Positions 1 through 8,746 are shown, numbered from the stretch's first letter. The stretch: DNA of 18,908 nucleotides from Muribaculaceae bacterium (GCA_009775195.1 VSPF01000034.1:1-18908); one strand, 5' to 3'. A program made the numbers and translations. Notes: a model not told the origin generated them from the sequence alone.

Positions 1-82
1 TTGTCCCGGAGGTCCAAGCTCCTATAATAGCCACAATTTTACCAAACTAAATATGCACCGTAATTTCGGTTTGACCCACAAT
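1..82 (+). repeat. Dispersed hairpin repeat, copy 1 (left part outside the window)
   Basis: This copy starts at or beyond the window edge. Bases 1-17 form the upper part of a hairpin (TTG..CAA outer pairs, CC/GG inner pairs, GGA loop). It is followed by the block CTCCTATAATAGCCAC and, near 50-75, by a tail beginning ATGCACCGTAATTTC. The same order of hairpin, CTCCTA block and tail is seen at 14664-14741 (same strand). The reverse complement of 18775-18908 has a similar hairpin and tail. The right boundary is approximate, because the tail runs into coding sequence without a visible junction. Confidence 0.75.
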
Positions 83-430
83 CCCGTACTTTCAGTAACT
101 CCAGACGGCCTTATCACAGCTCTGCGTGTAGGCGACGAACTGGTTACAGCCAAATGCGTCGATGACTCCGGAGTGTTCGATAGCATTCATGTCTACGTAG
201 AGGCTAACAGCGGCGTCGAAAACGTTGCCGGTAGCACACCACTCATCAGTGTCTACACGGCAAACGGACAAATAGTTGTCGCCGGTGCCCGGGACGAAAT
301 CCGCATCTATACCCTCGCAGGTTCACTGACGGCCTATGCCGATGCCTGCGGCAATGAGACGGGCTTCTCCCTCGTACCCGGATTTTACATCGTATATGCC
401 GACGGACAAACGTTCAAAGTAAAACTCTGA
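53..430 (+). CDS. 3' fragment of a secreted protein: half Ig-like (Big_2) domain plus C-terminal sorting-type tail
   Basis: The 125-residue reading frame begins in the middle of a bacterial Ig-like (Big_2) domain. The strands NPVLSVTPDGLITAL and VTAKCVDDSGV, about residues 10-48, are the second half of that fold, and the first half is missing. Residues about 60-125 look like the C-terminal tail of Bacteroidales secreted proteins (V-YTANGQIVV, IRIYTLAG, PGFYIVYADG, ending in KVKL), resembling Por-type sorting domains. The ATG at 53 lies inside a dispersed repeat. The same frame is open back to the window edge, so the true start may lie to the left, or this may be a remnant cut by the repeat. 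No promoter of its own is seen. A strong terminator follows. No enzymatic domain is present, so the parent protein cannot be named. Confidence 0.6.
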   Translation: MHRNFGLTHNPVLSVTPDGLITALRVGDELVTAKCVDDSGVFDSIHVYVEANSGVENVAGSTPLISVYTANGQIVVAGARDEIRIYTLAGSLTAYADACGNETGFSLVPGFYIVYADGQTFKVKL

Positions 431-457
431 CCGTCGTAGCCTATCCCCTATAAACCC

Positions 458-497
458 GGTGCCGGGGCGGTTAGTCCGCTCCGGCACCTTATTTTTT
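458..497 (+). terminator. Rho-independent terminator after the secreted-protein fragment
   Basis: A 13-bp stem (458-470 with 476-488, one G-T wobble) closes a five-base TTAGT loop. It is followed by TTATTTTTT on the plus strand. It lies 28 bases after the stop of the upstream fragment, which supports that frame having been the end of a real transcription unit. The opposite strand has no T-run. Confidence 0.85.
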
Positions 498-554
498 AGA
501 AAGACTCTCAGCAAAGCATACCCGGCACACAACAGTACTATGCCGAGAATCTCT

Positions 555-1343
555 TCACCTTGTGACCACATAGAAGGCGACGGCGGAGGCGGCGGCGACG
601 TTGAGCGAGTCCACTCCCCTGCTCATGGGTATGCGCGCCACGTAGTCGGCACCGGCTATGGCGCCGGCACTCAGCCCGTCGCCCTCGGTGCCGAGCACTA
701 TGGCGAGGCGTGGCTCGGAGTTCATGGCGGGGTCGTCGACGGCCACACTGTCGTCGGTCAGTGCCATGGCGGCGATTTTGAAGCCCTCGCCGCGCAAGGC
801 GGCGTAGGCATCGTCGGGCAACATGCACCATGGAATCTTAAACACCGTGCCCATCGACACACGTATGGCGCGGCGGTTCAGAGGGTCGCAGCTCGTCTTG
901 GTCAGCGCCACTCCGTCGATACCGAGGGCGGCTGCCGAGCGAAATATCGCGCCTATGTTTGTCGTATCGCACACACCGTCAATTACCGCCAAGCGTCGCG
1001 CATCGCGGCAAATATCGGCCAGCGGCACTGCGCCGGGGCGACGCATGGCGCACAGCACACCGCGTGTCAGGGTATAGCCTGTCAGCGAGGCCAGTAGTTC
1101 GCGGCTGCCCGTATAGACGGGCATAGACTGGCACCGCGCTATCACCGAGGCAGCGTCACCGGCTATGTGCCGCCCTTCGCACAGCAAGGACACAGGTTCG
1201 AGGCCGGCATCGAGCGCCGACATTATGACCTTGGGGCTTTCTACTATTATCAGTCCGGCCTCCGACCTCAACTGCCTGTCGGTTAGCGACGCAAAGGGGC
1301 GCACGCGCTCATCGGAGAGGTCGTTTATCTCTATGACGTTCAT
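555..1343 (-). CDS. TrmH/SpoU-family RNA 2'-O-methyltransferase
   Basis: A 262-residue SPOUT-fold methyltransferase expected to transfer a methyl group from S-adenosylmethionine to a ribose 2'-OH in tRNA or rRNA. The N-terminal part (about 1-105) matches the substrate-binding extension of this family. The three SpoU motifs are visible: motif 1 around 129-138 (NIGAIFRSA), motif 2 at 217-225 (LGTEGDGLS) and motif 3 at 238-252 (IPMSRGVDSLNVAAA). These form the trefoil knot that binds the cofactor. The start ATG overlaps the TGA of the upstream antiporter (ATGA), which indicates translational coupling in an asd-antiporter-methyltransferase operon. The exact substrate nucleotide cannot be told from sequence: RlmB, TrmH and TsnR-like enzymes share these motifs. 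No clear minus-strand terminator follows. Confidence 0.9.
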   Translation of the reverse strand: MNVIEINDLSDERVRPFASLTDRQLRSEAGLIIVESPKVIMSALDAGLEPVSLLCEGRHIAGDAASVIARCQSMPVYTGSRELLASLTGYTLTRGVLCAMRRPGAVPLADICRDARRLAVIDGVCDTTNIGAIFRSAAALGIDGVALTKTSCDPLNRRAIRVSMGTVFKIPWCMLPDDAYAALRGEGFKIAAMALTDDSVAVDDPAMNSEPRLAIVLGTEGDGLSAGAIAGADYVARIPMSRGVDSLNVAAASAVAFYVVTR

Positions 1344-3454
1344 AACTTAAAGACCTTGAATAGTTTGCGCAACGAGAGCATGAGCGGCGACGGTGCCGTG
1401 GCAAGGTCAGACGACAAGGGGTCGGTAAACGAGGTCAGCACAGGGGCCTCGCCGAACTGCTCGGGATATATCATCATCAGGTTGTTACGCGAGAAATGAC
1501 GCTGCAGGAATGTCGGCAGCTCGGCCATCTCGGCCCGGTATGACACCGACTGCACCCTGGCACCAATCACTACAAAGAGGTCGTCGTCGAGCACCCGGTT
1601 CGACATCAGTATCAGGTCGTCCCACCCCTCGGTGGTCTGGAACTCGCACCTTATGCCGTAGTTCTCCGAGTAAATAACCCCACGGATAAGCGGCTGCACC
1701 TCGGCCGGACAGCAGAATATGATGCGGCAGCCTACCTGGCGCGTCAGTCGCGACAAGGCCCGCACCCAGCGGTTAAAGCCTGTCTCGTACTGGGCATCGG
1801 CAGGCACCCATACGACTACACGGGTGATGGTACCGGCCGGTATGAAGCAGCGCGAAATGATAATCATGCGGTTTGTCGACCGCAGCAACTGCTCTACCTT
1901 GATGCCGAAAAACGAGTCTATGACGGTGGTGCGCCGGTGCATGCCGAGCATTATTTCGGTTATGTCGCGCTCCTCGATTGCATTGAGCACGCCGGTAACG
2001 GTGTTGAGGTCGTAGCGGTCGAGGGTCTCGATACCGGTGTCGGCAGCCGAGGCCGTGCGCCGGGCAGCCTCGAGCGAGTTGCGCGACAGGGCCTTGGCTG
2101 CAGGGCTGTTGTCGTTGCGCACGTGCAGGGCGTAGAAATGGTGAGTGCCGCGCGTGTTGCGCATCAGCACGGCCATCTCGACCAGCGCAGGGGTGGTGAT
2201 GGGGTTTGCCACACCGATGAGCGTATTGTTGTTTCTGCGGTTTTTGGCAGTGGCATGGTCGGGGTCTTCTTCAATCATACGCACCTTCAGCCTTGCGGCG
2301 GCACCCGAGGTGATGAGGGGTGCCACGGCGCAGGTGACCAGGATGACGGCTATGGTGCTGTTGAGTATGCGCTCGTCGAACATCTCGAGGCGGTAGCCCA
2401 CCGTCACAACGGCCAGTGCGACAGCCGTGTGCGCCGCCGTGAGGCCGAACATCACATTGCGGCTCTCGCTGCCAAAGCCGTTGAGCCGCTGCGCAATCCA
2501 CGCCGGCACCCATTTGCTCACCAGGGCGACGGCAAGCATTATGGCGGCCACACCGAGCGTAGCCGTATCGCCGAATACGCGCACATTTATCATCATGCCC
2601 ACACTGATAAGGAAATAGGGTATGAAAAGCGCATTGCCCACAAACTCTATCGAGCTCATCAGCGGCGAGGCTATCGGTATATACCTGTTGAGCAGCAGGC
2701 CGGCGAAAAACGCCCCGAGCACCGGCTCGAGACCGATTAACTGTGCCGAGCACGCCGCGAAAAACACAAGCAGGAGCACAAAGACATATTGCGTGACCTT
2801 GTCGCTGAACTTCTTGAAAAAGTAGCGCGTCATACGCGGATAGAGATATAGCAGCGCGGCCACCCATACGCCGAGTTTCAGCATCAACAGGGCGATGGCG
2901 ACGACATTGAAATATCCTTCCTGCCGCACACTCACCGTAGCCGCCAACACGAGCAGGGCACCGATTACGGCTATTATCGTGCCTACTATCGCCATGACCA
3001 CGGCAGGGGCCTTGGTGATGCCGAAACGGGCGGCGACAGGATAGGCCAGCAGGGTATGCGAGGCATACATTGCCCCGAGGAGGAACGAGGTAGTCCAGTC
3101 AAGGCCAAGTATATACACGCTCGACAATATGCCCATGGCAAGGGGTATGAGCAAGGTCAGGGCACCGAAGACAAGTCCGCGCCCGAGGTTGAGGCGCAGA
3201 TGGTACATGTCGATTTCGAGACCGGCAAGGAACATCAAGTAGAGAAGCCCCACCTGGCCGAAAACGGCAAACGACGAATCGTTGTCGAGGATGTTGAGCC
3301 CGTAAGGCCCGATTACCACACCGGCAACAATCATGCCTATGATGTGGGGGATTTTGAGCTTGTTGAGCAACAAAGGCGCAAAGAGGATGATAGCCAGCAC
3401 GATAAAGAATATCTGCACCGGCTGTGTCACCAGGGCTTGCGCGAGAGGTATCAT
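1340..3454 (-). CDS. CPA2-family cation/proton antiporter with C-terminal USP-like domains
   Basis: A 704-residue inner-membrane monovalent cation:proton antiporter of the Kef/NapA (CPA2) type. About 13 hydrophobic segments fill residues 10-390. The typical early motifs are visible: [19 protein letters not shown] near 35-53 and FLAGLEIDM near 75-83. A second conserved stretch, [15 protein letters not shown], lies in the middle of the transport domain. The cytosolic C-terminal 300 residues (from about 410, NTLIGVANP onward) resemble two tandem universal-stress-protein-like domains rather than a RCK/TrkA domain. Such tails are common on Bacteroidetes homologues and probably regulate transport. 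Start and stop overlap asd and the methyltransferase by four bases each. The ion (Na+ or K+) is not determined. Confidence 0.9.
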   Translation of the reverse strand: MIPLAQALVTQPVQIFFIVLAIILFAPLLLNKLKIPHIIGMIVAGVVIGPYGLNILDNDSSFAVFGQVGLLYLMFLAGLEIDMYHLRLNLGRGLVFGALTLLIPLAMGILSSVYILGLDWTTSFLLGAMYASHTLLAYPVAARFGITKAPAVVMAIVGTIIAVIGALLVLAATVSVRQEGYFNVVAIALLMLKLGVWVAALLYLYPRMTRYFFKKFSDKVTQYVFVLLLVFFAACSAQLIGLEPVLGAFFAGLLLNRYIPIASPLMSSIEFVGNALFIPYFLISVGMMINVRVFGDTATLGVAAIMLAVALVSKWVPAWIAQRLNGFGSESRNVMFGLTAAHTAVALAVVTVGYRLEMFDERILNSTIAVILVTCAVAPLITSGAAARLKVRMIEEDPDHATAKNRRNNNTLIGVANPITTPALVEMAVLMRNTRGTHHFYALHVRNDNSPAAKALSRNSLEAARRTASAADTGIETLDRYDLNTVTGVLNAIEERDITEIMLGMHRRTTVIDSFFGIKVEQLLRSTNRMIIISRCFIPAGTITRVVVWVPADAQYETGFNRWVRALSRLTRQVGCRIIFCCPAEVQPLIRGVIYSENYGIRCEFQTTEGWDDLILMSNRVLDDDLFVVIGARVQSVSYRAEMAELPTFLQRHFSRNNLMMIYPEQFGEAPVLTSFTDPLSSDLATAPSPLMLSLRKLFKVFKL

Positions 3455-4461
3455 CTATGGTCAAGTATATATTGTGCAATCTGCACGGCATTGAGGGCCG
3501 CGCCCTTGCGTATCTGGTCAGCGACAGTCCAGAACGACAAGCCGTTGGGGTCGGCAAGGTCGGCGCGCACACGGCCCACATATACGGGGTCGCTGCCGGC
3601 AACAAAGAGGGGCATCGGGTAGCCGAGCGGCTCGAGACGGTCGACAAGCACCACGCCCTCGGCCGAGGCAAATGCCATGCGGGCCTCGGCAACGCCGATG
3701 GGGTCGGCTGTGCGCACCCATATCGCCTCGCTATGCGCCCTCTCTACGGGCACGCGCACGCAGGTGGCGCTCACTTCGAGAGCGTGGGCATGCATGATTT
3801 TCTTGGTCTCGTTGTGCATCTTCATCTCCTCGCGCGTATAGCCGTTGTGGGTAAAGGTGTCGATATGCGGTATGAGGTTCATAGCCAACTGGCTCACAAA
3901 CTTTTTGTGCGTCACTTGTTCACCAGCTACGACTTGTTCGGTCTGTTCACGCAGTTCGGCCATGCCGGTAGCGCCGGCACCGCTCGCAGCCTGGTACGTG
4001 GCCACATGCACACGCTCGATTGGCGACAAATCATTGATGGGCTTGAGAGCTACGACCATCTGTATGGTCGTGCAGTTGGGGTTGGCGATGATATTGCGCG
4101 GGGCGTCGAGGGCGTCGGCACCGTTGACCTCTGGCACGACCAGGGGCACGTCGTCGTCCATTCGGAAGGCGCTGCTATTGTCTATCATCGTGGCTCCATA
4201 GTAGGTGATTTCGGGAGCATACTGCTTCGACACGTCACCACCGGCCGACACAAAGGCAAAGTCTATGCCCTCGAAGTCACGGGGGTTTGCGCCAAGCACC
4301 CTGACGGGCTGGGTCTCGCATCCGCGAAAATGGTACCTGCGCCCGGCACTGCGCTCCGACCCGAAAAGCCTGAGTTCGTCGACAGGCATCGACGAGCCGT
4401 TAAGAACATCGATAAATTCCTGACCTACAGCGCCCGAGGCGCCCACAATCGCTATCTTCAT
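3451..4461 (-). CDS. asd: Aspartate-semialdehyde dehydrogenase
   Basis: Asd makes L-aspartate-4-semialdehyde from aspartyl phosphate with NADPH, the branch point to lysine/diaminopimelate, threonine and methionine. The protein is 336 residues, normal for the family. It has the nucleotide-binding loop GASGAVG (7-13), the nucleophile Cys130 in ANPNCTT, and RVPV..AHSE at 236-244 with His243 as the likely general base. The reading frame is open for 28 more codons upstream, but that part is Phe/Ile-rich and outside the family fold, so the ATG at 4461 ([10 protein letters not shown]) is chosen. A possible -7 box TAATTTTG lies at 4490-4483 on the minus strand, without a well-spaced -33 box. The stop overlaps the antiporter start as ATGA. 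Confidence 0.95.
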   Translation of the reverse strand: MKIAIVGASGAVGQEFIDVLNGSSMPVDELRLFGSERSAGRRYHFRGCETQPVRVLGANPRDFEGIDFAFVSAGGDVSKQYAPEITYYGATMIDNSSAFRMDDDVPLVVPEVNGADALDAPRNIIANPNCTTIQMVVALKPINDLSPIERVHVATYQAASGAGATGMAELREQTEQVVAGEQVTHKKFVSQLAMNLIPHIDTFTHNGYTREEMKMHNETKKIMHAHALEVSATCVRVPVERAHSEAIWVRTADPIGVAEARMAFASAEGVVLVDRLEPLGYPMPLFVAGSDPVYVGRVRADLADPNGLSFWTVADQIRKGAALNAVQIAQYILDHR

Positions 4462-4559
4462 TTTCTCGCTAAATTTTAGCTGCAAAATTAACAAATTTCT
4501 GTCAAATATGAAAATTTCAGAGCAAAAGCAAAAATTTTCATACACAACTTGCGCCTACT

Positions 4560-4580
4560 AACTCGCAAAATTTGCGAGTT
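4560..4580. promoter_or_regulatory. Perfect inverted repeat over the Fic promoter (candidate operator)
   Basis: Two perfect 10-base arms, AACTCGCAAA (4560-4569) and TTTGCGAGTT (4571-4580), flank one base. The right arm contains the TTTG used as the -33 box of the Fic promoter, so a dimer bound here would block transcription. The Fic protein has a C-terminal helix-turn-helix-like region, which makes autoregulation the simplest reading. That is inference. Confidence 0.6.
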
Positions 4581-4602
4581 ATCAGGCTTTTTTATATATT
4601 TG
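4571..4602 (+). promoter_or_regulatory. Bacteroidetes-type promoter for the Fic gene
   Basis: TTTG at 4571-4574, a 20-base spacer and TATATTTG at 4595-4602 match the -33/-7 consensus of Bacteroides sigma-ABfr. The start of transcription should fall near 4609, giving a leader of about 20 bases before the ATG at 4630. Confidence 0.7.
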
Positions 4603-4629
4603 CCGTCGATAAATTATAAATCTTGAGCA

Positions 4630-5904
4630 ATGTTTATACACGAATACGATAACTGGACAGATTTCAGATGGGACGCCAGCACCATCAACGCCCTACAGTT
4701 GCAAGCCATGCACAGGCTTGGCTATCTGGCAGGACGAATGGCTGCAATCGGTTTCGACAGCCAGCTGGCAGCCACCGTCGAGGCTGTGACCAACGATGTG
4801 GTTGCTTCGTCGGAAATCGAAGGCGTGCGCCTCGACACCGACGAAGTGCGTAGCTCGGTGGCTCGCAAATTCGGTGTTTCATTGCAAAAGAGCAAAGACC
4901 CCACCCATTATGTCGACGGCATAGTTGAAATGATGCTTGACGCTACGCATAACCAAAAAGAAGCCCTGACCGAAGAGAGACTTTTCAACTGGCACCGCGC
5001 ACTTTTCCCTAACAAAACCGACATTGTTATCGGAGCTTACCGCACCGATGAGATGTCGGTTGTTTCAGGCATGTTTGGCAGGGAAAGGATTCACTACCGC
5101 GCACCATCGGCCGGACGTGTTGCTATTGAAATGAAACGGTTCATTGACTGGATGAACCACCCCGACAATCATCCGGGAATCCTAAAATCGGCCATTGCGC
5201 ACCTATGGTTTGTGAGCATACACCCATTTGACGATGGCAACGGGCGTATAGGCCGAGCCATATCCGACATGGTTATGGCCGCCCTCGACGGCGACGGGAT
5301 GCATTTCTATAGCCTCAGCCGACAAATACTCAAAGACAAAAACCACTATTACAAGGTATTGGAGAAGACGCAGAGAGGCGACGGCGACATTACCGAATGG
5401 CTCGTGTGGTATTTCAATGCGATTATAGCCGCTGTAGAGGACTCAAATGCCATGCTTTCGCTCGTCCTAAGAAAGGCGACTTTCTGGAATACTCATTGTC
5501 AAGCAATTATAACCGACCGGCAGCGAATGGTTCTAAACAAATATCTCGACGGTTATGACGCTAAATTGACAGCCAAGAATTGGGAAAGAATAGCAGGCGT
5601 GTCAAAAGACACAGCCCTGCGCGACATTGACGCGCTTGTAAAACAGGGAATTTTGACTCCCACTCCCGGCAGGGTGCGAGATATTCCGTACTCAATCAAC
5701 TACACATCGCGCCAAGCCGATTCTTCACCATTCAGCAATATTGCAATCGAAACCGCTGGTAACGACACGTTTATAACAGCCGAATACCACGACTCCACAC
5801 CTCTTCGCGACAAAGTCAGCACCACCGATGCAAAACGTCTCGACGATGGCGAAATATCATTGCAAGACCTCGCATATAAGCACTTCGCATATCTGCTTGA
5901 TTAA
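4630..5904 (+). CDS. Fic-domain protein with N-terminal DUF4172 and C-terminal winged-helix-like region
   Basis: A 424-residue Fic protein, a family that usually transfers AMP from ATP to a protein hydroxyl. The N-terminus (about 1-85) is a DUF4172 domain and carries the inhibitory helix S60-SEI-E64-G65, matching (S/T)xxxE(G/N). The protein is therefore predicted to be self-inhibited (class II). The catalytic loop HPFDDGNGRIGR is at 198-209, with His198 the general base and all signature residues intact. Residues about 300-370 contain a helix-turn-helix-like stretch (KNWERIAGVSKDTALRDIDALVKQGIL), followed by a low-conservation tail. No partner antitoxin gene adjoins it, so it is a stand-alone regulator or modifier rather than a Fic/Doc toxin pair. 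Its promoter carries a palindrome. The target protein is unknown. Confidence 0.9.
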   Translation: MFIHEYDNWTDFRWDASTINALQLQAMHRLGYLAGRMAAIGFDSQLAATVEAVTNDVVASSEIEGVRLDTDEVRSSVARKFGVSLQKSKDPTHYVDGIVEMMLDATHNQKEALTEERLFNWHRALFPNKTDIVIGAYRTDEMSVVSGMFGRERIHYRAPSAGRVAIEMKRFIDWMNHPDNHPGILKSAIAHLWFVSIHPFDDGNGRIGRAISDMVMAALDGDGMHFYSLSRQILKDKNHYYKVLEKTQRGDGDITEWLVWYFNAIIAAVEDSNAMLSLVLRKATFWNTHCQAIITDRQRMVLNKYLDGYDAKLTAKNWERIAGVSKDTALRDIDALVKQGILTPTPGRVRDIPYSINYTSRQADSSPFSNIAIETAGNDTFITAEYHDSTPLRDKVSTTDAKRLDDGEISLQDLAYKHFAYLLD

Positions 5905-5921
5905 TTGCCATTGCAGAAGCC

Positions 5922-5987
5922 CAAAAAATAATCCCCGAAAGGGTATAACCGCTTGCTTTTATTGCCGGTTATACCCTTTCGGGGATT
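5922..5987 (-). terminator. Terminator of the ruvX-def-ettA operon
   Basis: A perfect 22-bp stem (5930-5951 with 5966-5987) closes a 14-base loop. On the minus strand it is followed by TTATTTTTTGG. It begins 22 bases after the ettA stop. The plus strand has no T-run after the hairpin, but such a long stem may also stop or protect the convergent Fic transcript. Confidence 0.85.
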
Positions 5988-6009
5988 GTATTGCGCGGAA
6001 ACCGACGGC

Positions 6010-7695
6010 TTATTCCATCAGTTTGCGATAGCGGCGCCGAGGGGGCTCCTTGCCGCCATTCTGCATCTTCATATATTCTTCGTAGTCGGAGTATGACCCT
6101 TCGTAGAACACCACGTTGCCATCGCCTTCGAACGACAGTATGTGGGTGCAGATGCGGTCGAGGAACCAGCGGTCGTGGCTCACAACCACGGCGCATCCGG
6201 CAAAGTCTTCGAGACCTTCCTCGAGGGCACGCAGGGTGTTGACGTCGATATCGTTGGTAGGTTCGTCGAGCAGCAGCACATTGCCCTCTTCCTTAAGCGC
6301 CATGGCAAGGTGCAGGCGGTTGCGTTCGCCACCCGACAGCACGCCGATTTTCTTCTCCTGGTCGGCACCGGTAAAGTTGAAACGCGACAGATAGGCACGG
6401 GCATTGACATCGCGGCCACCCATGCGGAAGCTCTCCACGCCCTGCGAGATTACCTCATAGACCGTGCGCTCGGGCAACAAGTCGTGGTGGCTTTGGTCTA
6501 CGTAGGCGACTTTGACAGTCTCGCCGACCTCGAAAGAACCGTTGTCGGGTTGCTCCTGGCCCATAATCAGGCGGAATAGCGTAGTCTTGCCGGCGCCGTT
6601 GGGACCGATGACGCCGACTATGCCGTTGGGAGGAAGGGCGAACGACAGGTCCTTGAACAGCACCTTGTGGCCGAAAGCTTTTGCAAGGTGGCTGGCCTCG
6701 ATTACCTTATTGCCCAGGCGCGGGCCGTTGGGTATGAATATTTCAAGGCGTTCCTCGCGCTGGCGCTGGTCTTCGTTGAGCAGTTTGTCGTAACTGTTGA
6801 GGCGTGCCTTGCCCTTGGCCTGACGGGCCTTTGGCGCCATGCGCACCCACTCGAGTTCGCGTTCGAGGGTCTTGCGGCGTTTCGACGCCTGCTTTTCCTC
6901 CTGGGCCATGCGTTTGGTCTTCTGGTCGAGCCACGACGAGTAGTTGCCCTTCCATGGTATACCCTCGCCACGGTCGAGTTCGAGTATCCATCCGGCCACG
7001 TGGTCGAGGAAGTAGCGGTCGTGGGTGATGGCGATTACTGTGCCTGGATACTGGTTGAGGTGTTGCTCGAGCCAGTCGATTGACTCGGCGTCGAGGTGGT
7101 TGGTAGGTTCGTCGAGCAACAGCACGTCGGGCTGCTGCAGCAACAGGCGGCACAGGGCCACGCGGCGGCGTTCGCCACCCGACAGCGTGGTCACCGGCTG
7201 GTCGTCGGGCGGACATTGCAGGGCATCCATGGCACGCTCGAGCTTGCTGTCGATATTCCAGGCGTCGGCGGCATCGAGGGCATCCTGCAACTCTGCCTGA
7301 CGGGCGATGAGCGCGTCCATCTTGTCGGGGTCTTCGAGCACGTCGGGGTCGCCGAAGGCCTCGTTGACCTTCTCGAACTCGGCAAGCAAGTCCATCACTG
7401 GCTGCACGCCTTCGCGCACAACCTCAATCACGGTCTTCGACGGGTCGAGGTGCGGCTCCTGCTCAAGGTAGCCGACCGAGTATCCGGGCGAGAACACCAC
7501 TTCGCCGCGATAGTCTTTGTCGATTCCGGCGATAATTTTAAGGAGTGACGACTTACCCGAACCGTTGAGGCCTATGATGCCTATTTTCGCACCATAGAAA
7601 AACGACAGGTAGATGTCTTTGAGAACTTGTTTCTGAGGCGGGTAAATCTTGCTTACGCCCACCATTGAGAATATTACTTTTTTATCGTCAGCCAT
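6010..7695 (-). CDS. ettA: Energy-dependent translational throttle protein EttA (ABC-F)
   Basis: A 561-residue soluble ABC-F ATPase, close to the usual 555. EttA binds the ribosomal E site and couples elongation to the ATP/ADP state. Both nucleotide sites look intact: Walker A GLNGSGKS (42-49) and GPNGAGKT (364-371), signatures LSGGERRR (171-178) and LSGGERNR (453-460), Walker [12 protein letters not shown] (from 192) and [11 protein letters not shown] (from 474). The EttA-type arm insertion lies in the first domain (about 95-140). The charged linker between domains (about 255-320) is the region that contacts P-site tRNA. The C-terminal end YEGSYSDYEEYMK and the basic tail RRRYRKLM are EttA-like. 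It is the last gene of the ruvX-def-ettA operon, 32 bases after def. Confidence 0.95.
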   Translation of the reverse strand: MADDKKVIFSMVGVSKIYPPQKQVLKDIYLSFFYGAKIGIIGLNGSGKSSLLKIIAGIDKDYRGEVVFSPGYSVGYLEQEPHLDPSKTVIEVVREGVQPVMDLLAEFEKVNEAFGDPDVLEDPDKMDALIARQAELQDALDAADAWNIDSKLERAMDALQCPPDDQPVTTLSGGERRRVALCRLLLQQPDVLLLDEPTNHLDAESIDWLEQHLNQYPGTVIAITHDRYFLDHVAGWILELDRGEGIPWKGNYSSWLDQKTKRMAQEEKQASKRRKTLERELEWVRMAPKARQAKGKARLNSYDKLLNEDQRQREERLEIFIPNGPRLGNKVIEASHLAKAFGHKVLFKDLSFALPPNGIVGVIGPNGAGKTTLFRLIMGQEQPDNGSFEVGETVKVAYVDQSHHDLLPERTVYEVISQGVESFRMGGRDVNARAYLSRFNFTGADQEKKIGVLSGGERNRLHLAMALKEEGNVLLLDEPTNDIDVNTLRALEEGLEDFAGCAVVVSHDRWFLDRICTHILSFEGDGNVVFYEGSYSDYEEYMKMQNGGKEPPRRRYRKLME

Positions 7696-7727
7696 GCGTT
7701 TTTCAAGTTGAGCTGTTTATTAATAGC

Positions 7728-8300
7728 TTAGCGGCGGCGTTTCGCGCCGGGGCCGAAGCGCACCGGGTAGTCTACGCTGAGGTTGCCGGTGAGTATGCGG
7801 TTGAGTTTGCCTTTAATCAGTTGCTTGCGTATGCCCGAGAGGTGGTCGATAAAGAGCCTGCCCTCGAGGTGGTCACACTCATGCTGCACGATGCGGGCAA
7901 GGTAGCCGCTGATTTCCTCGCTGTGCTCGTTGAAGTCCTCGTCGAGCCACGTGAGGCGGATATGCTCGACACGTGGCACATTCTCGCTGATGCCGGGCAG
8001 GCTGAGGCAGCCCTCCGGGCGCGATACCGTGTCGCCGTCGAGAACCTCGACAACGGGGTTGATAAGAGCGAATTTGCGGCCGGCACAGTCGGGGAAGCTG
8101 TCACTCGCCGGGTCGGCATCTATGACGACAAGGCGGATGTTCTTACCTATCTGGGGAGCGGCAAGGCCTACGCCCTCAGACTCATACATGGCATCGAACA
8201 TCAGCGCCACAAGCTCCTTGATGCCCTCGGCATCTTTTGCCACAGGCTCACTGACAGCACGGAGCACCGGGTGGCCGTATAGGTATACTGGTAATTTCAT
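7728..8300 (-). CDS. def: Peptide deformylase
   Basis: Removes the N-formyl group from new polypeptides at the ribosome exit, using a bound divalent metal. The three family motifs are present: GVGLAAPQ (43-50), EGCLS (96-100, Cys98 a metal ligand) and HECDH (140-144, His140 and His144 ligands, Glu141 catalytic). The length is 190 residues, with a basic tail ending in AKRRR. It starts nine bases after the ruvX stop and precedes ettA by 32 bases, so the three are co-transcribed. Confidence 0.97.
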   Translation of the reverse strand: MKLPVYLYGHPVLRAVSEPVAKDAEGIKELVALMFDAMYESEGVGLAAPQIGKNIRLVVIDADPASDSFPDCAGRKFALINPVVEVLDGDTVSRPEGCLSLPGISENVPRVEHIRLTWLDEDFNEHSEEISGYLARIVQHECDHLEGRLFIDHLSGIRKQLIKGKLNRILTGNLSVDYPVRFGPGAKRRR

Positions 8301-8309
8301 ATCTTGGTA

Positions 8310-8738
8310 TTATTTTCTTTCTTGGTATGCACGACTCTGCAAGTAGTCGTTGAGGATGATGGTTGCCGAGATTTCGTCGACAAGGGCCTTGTCGCGACGC
8401 GCCATCTTGCCGAGGCCGCCGTCGAGCATCGCCCGGTGGGCCAAGACAGATGTAAAGCGCTCGTCGAAAGATACTATCTCCATATCGGGCAGCACCTTGC
8501 GCAGCCTCGCCATGGCCGGCTTGAGGTAGCGCGTAGACTCCGACGGGTTGCCGTGCATGTCACGGGGCTCGCCCACGACAATCAGGTCTACGTCCTCGGC
8601 CCTGACATAGTTGGCGACAAAGTCGTTGAGCTGTGCCGTAGCCACCGTGGCGAGGCCCGACGCGACTATACGCAAAGGGTCGGTGACTGCTATGCCGCAG
8701 CGCCGACGGCCAAAATCTATTGACAATATTCGTCCCAT
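8310..8738 (-). CDS. ruvX: Putative pre-16S rRNA nuclease / Holliday junction resolvase-like YqgF (RuvX)
   Basis: A 142-residue RNase H-fold nuclease of the YqgF family. It is implicated in 16S rRNA 5' maturation, and earlier named a Holliday junction resolvase by similarity. Visible motifs are SIDFG with Asp8, VVGEPRDMHG (54-63), DERFTS (92-97) and DEISATIIL (121-129), which supply the acidic active site. The frame is open 13 codons further upstream, but the family begins at MGRILSIDFG, and the promoter -7 box lies just before it, so the ATG at 8738 is chosen. The transcript is nearly leaderless. First gene of the operon with def and ettA. Confidence 0.92.
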   Translation of the reverse strand: MGRILSIDFGRRRCGIAVTDPLRIVASGLATVATAQLNDFVANYVRAEDVDLIVVGEPRDMHGNPSESTRYLKPAMARLRKVLPDMEIVSFDERFTSVLAHRAMLDGGLGKMARRDKALVDEISATIILNDYLQSRAYQERK

Positions 8739-8746
8739 ATCTTTTG

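Noticed and set aside
323..571. 82-codon minus-strand frame overlapping the methyltransferase stop, with a hydrophobic N-terminus
   Set aside because: Its start overlaps the stop neatly and the first 28 residues could be a membrane segment. However, it then reads through a strong plus-strand terminator and antisense to the secreted-protein fragment, with no family-like sequence.
459..1097. 212-codon plus-strand frame opposite the RNA methyltransferase
   Set aside because: It is a GC-rich antisense shadow, rich in Gly, His and Arg. The minus-strand frame has all three SpoU motifs.
1937..2740. 267-codon plus-strand frame opposite the antiporter
   Set aside because: It has biased composition (His, Gly, Arg) and no motif, and it lies wholly inside a clear CPA2 gene.
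3424..4479. 351-codon plus-strand frame opposite asd
   Set aside because: It is antisense to an intact asd with catalytic residues, and has a low-complexity composition.
4630..5904. Fic/Doc-type toxin-antitoxin pair
   Set aside because: There is no small antitoxin gene on either side. The inhibitory motif lies within the same protein, so a stand-alone class II Fic fits better.
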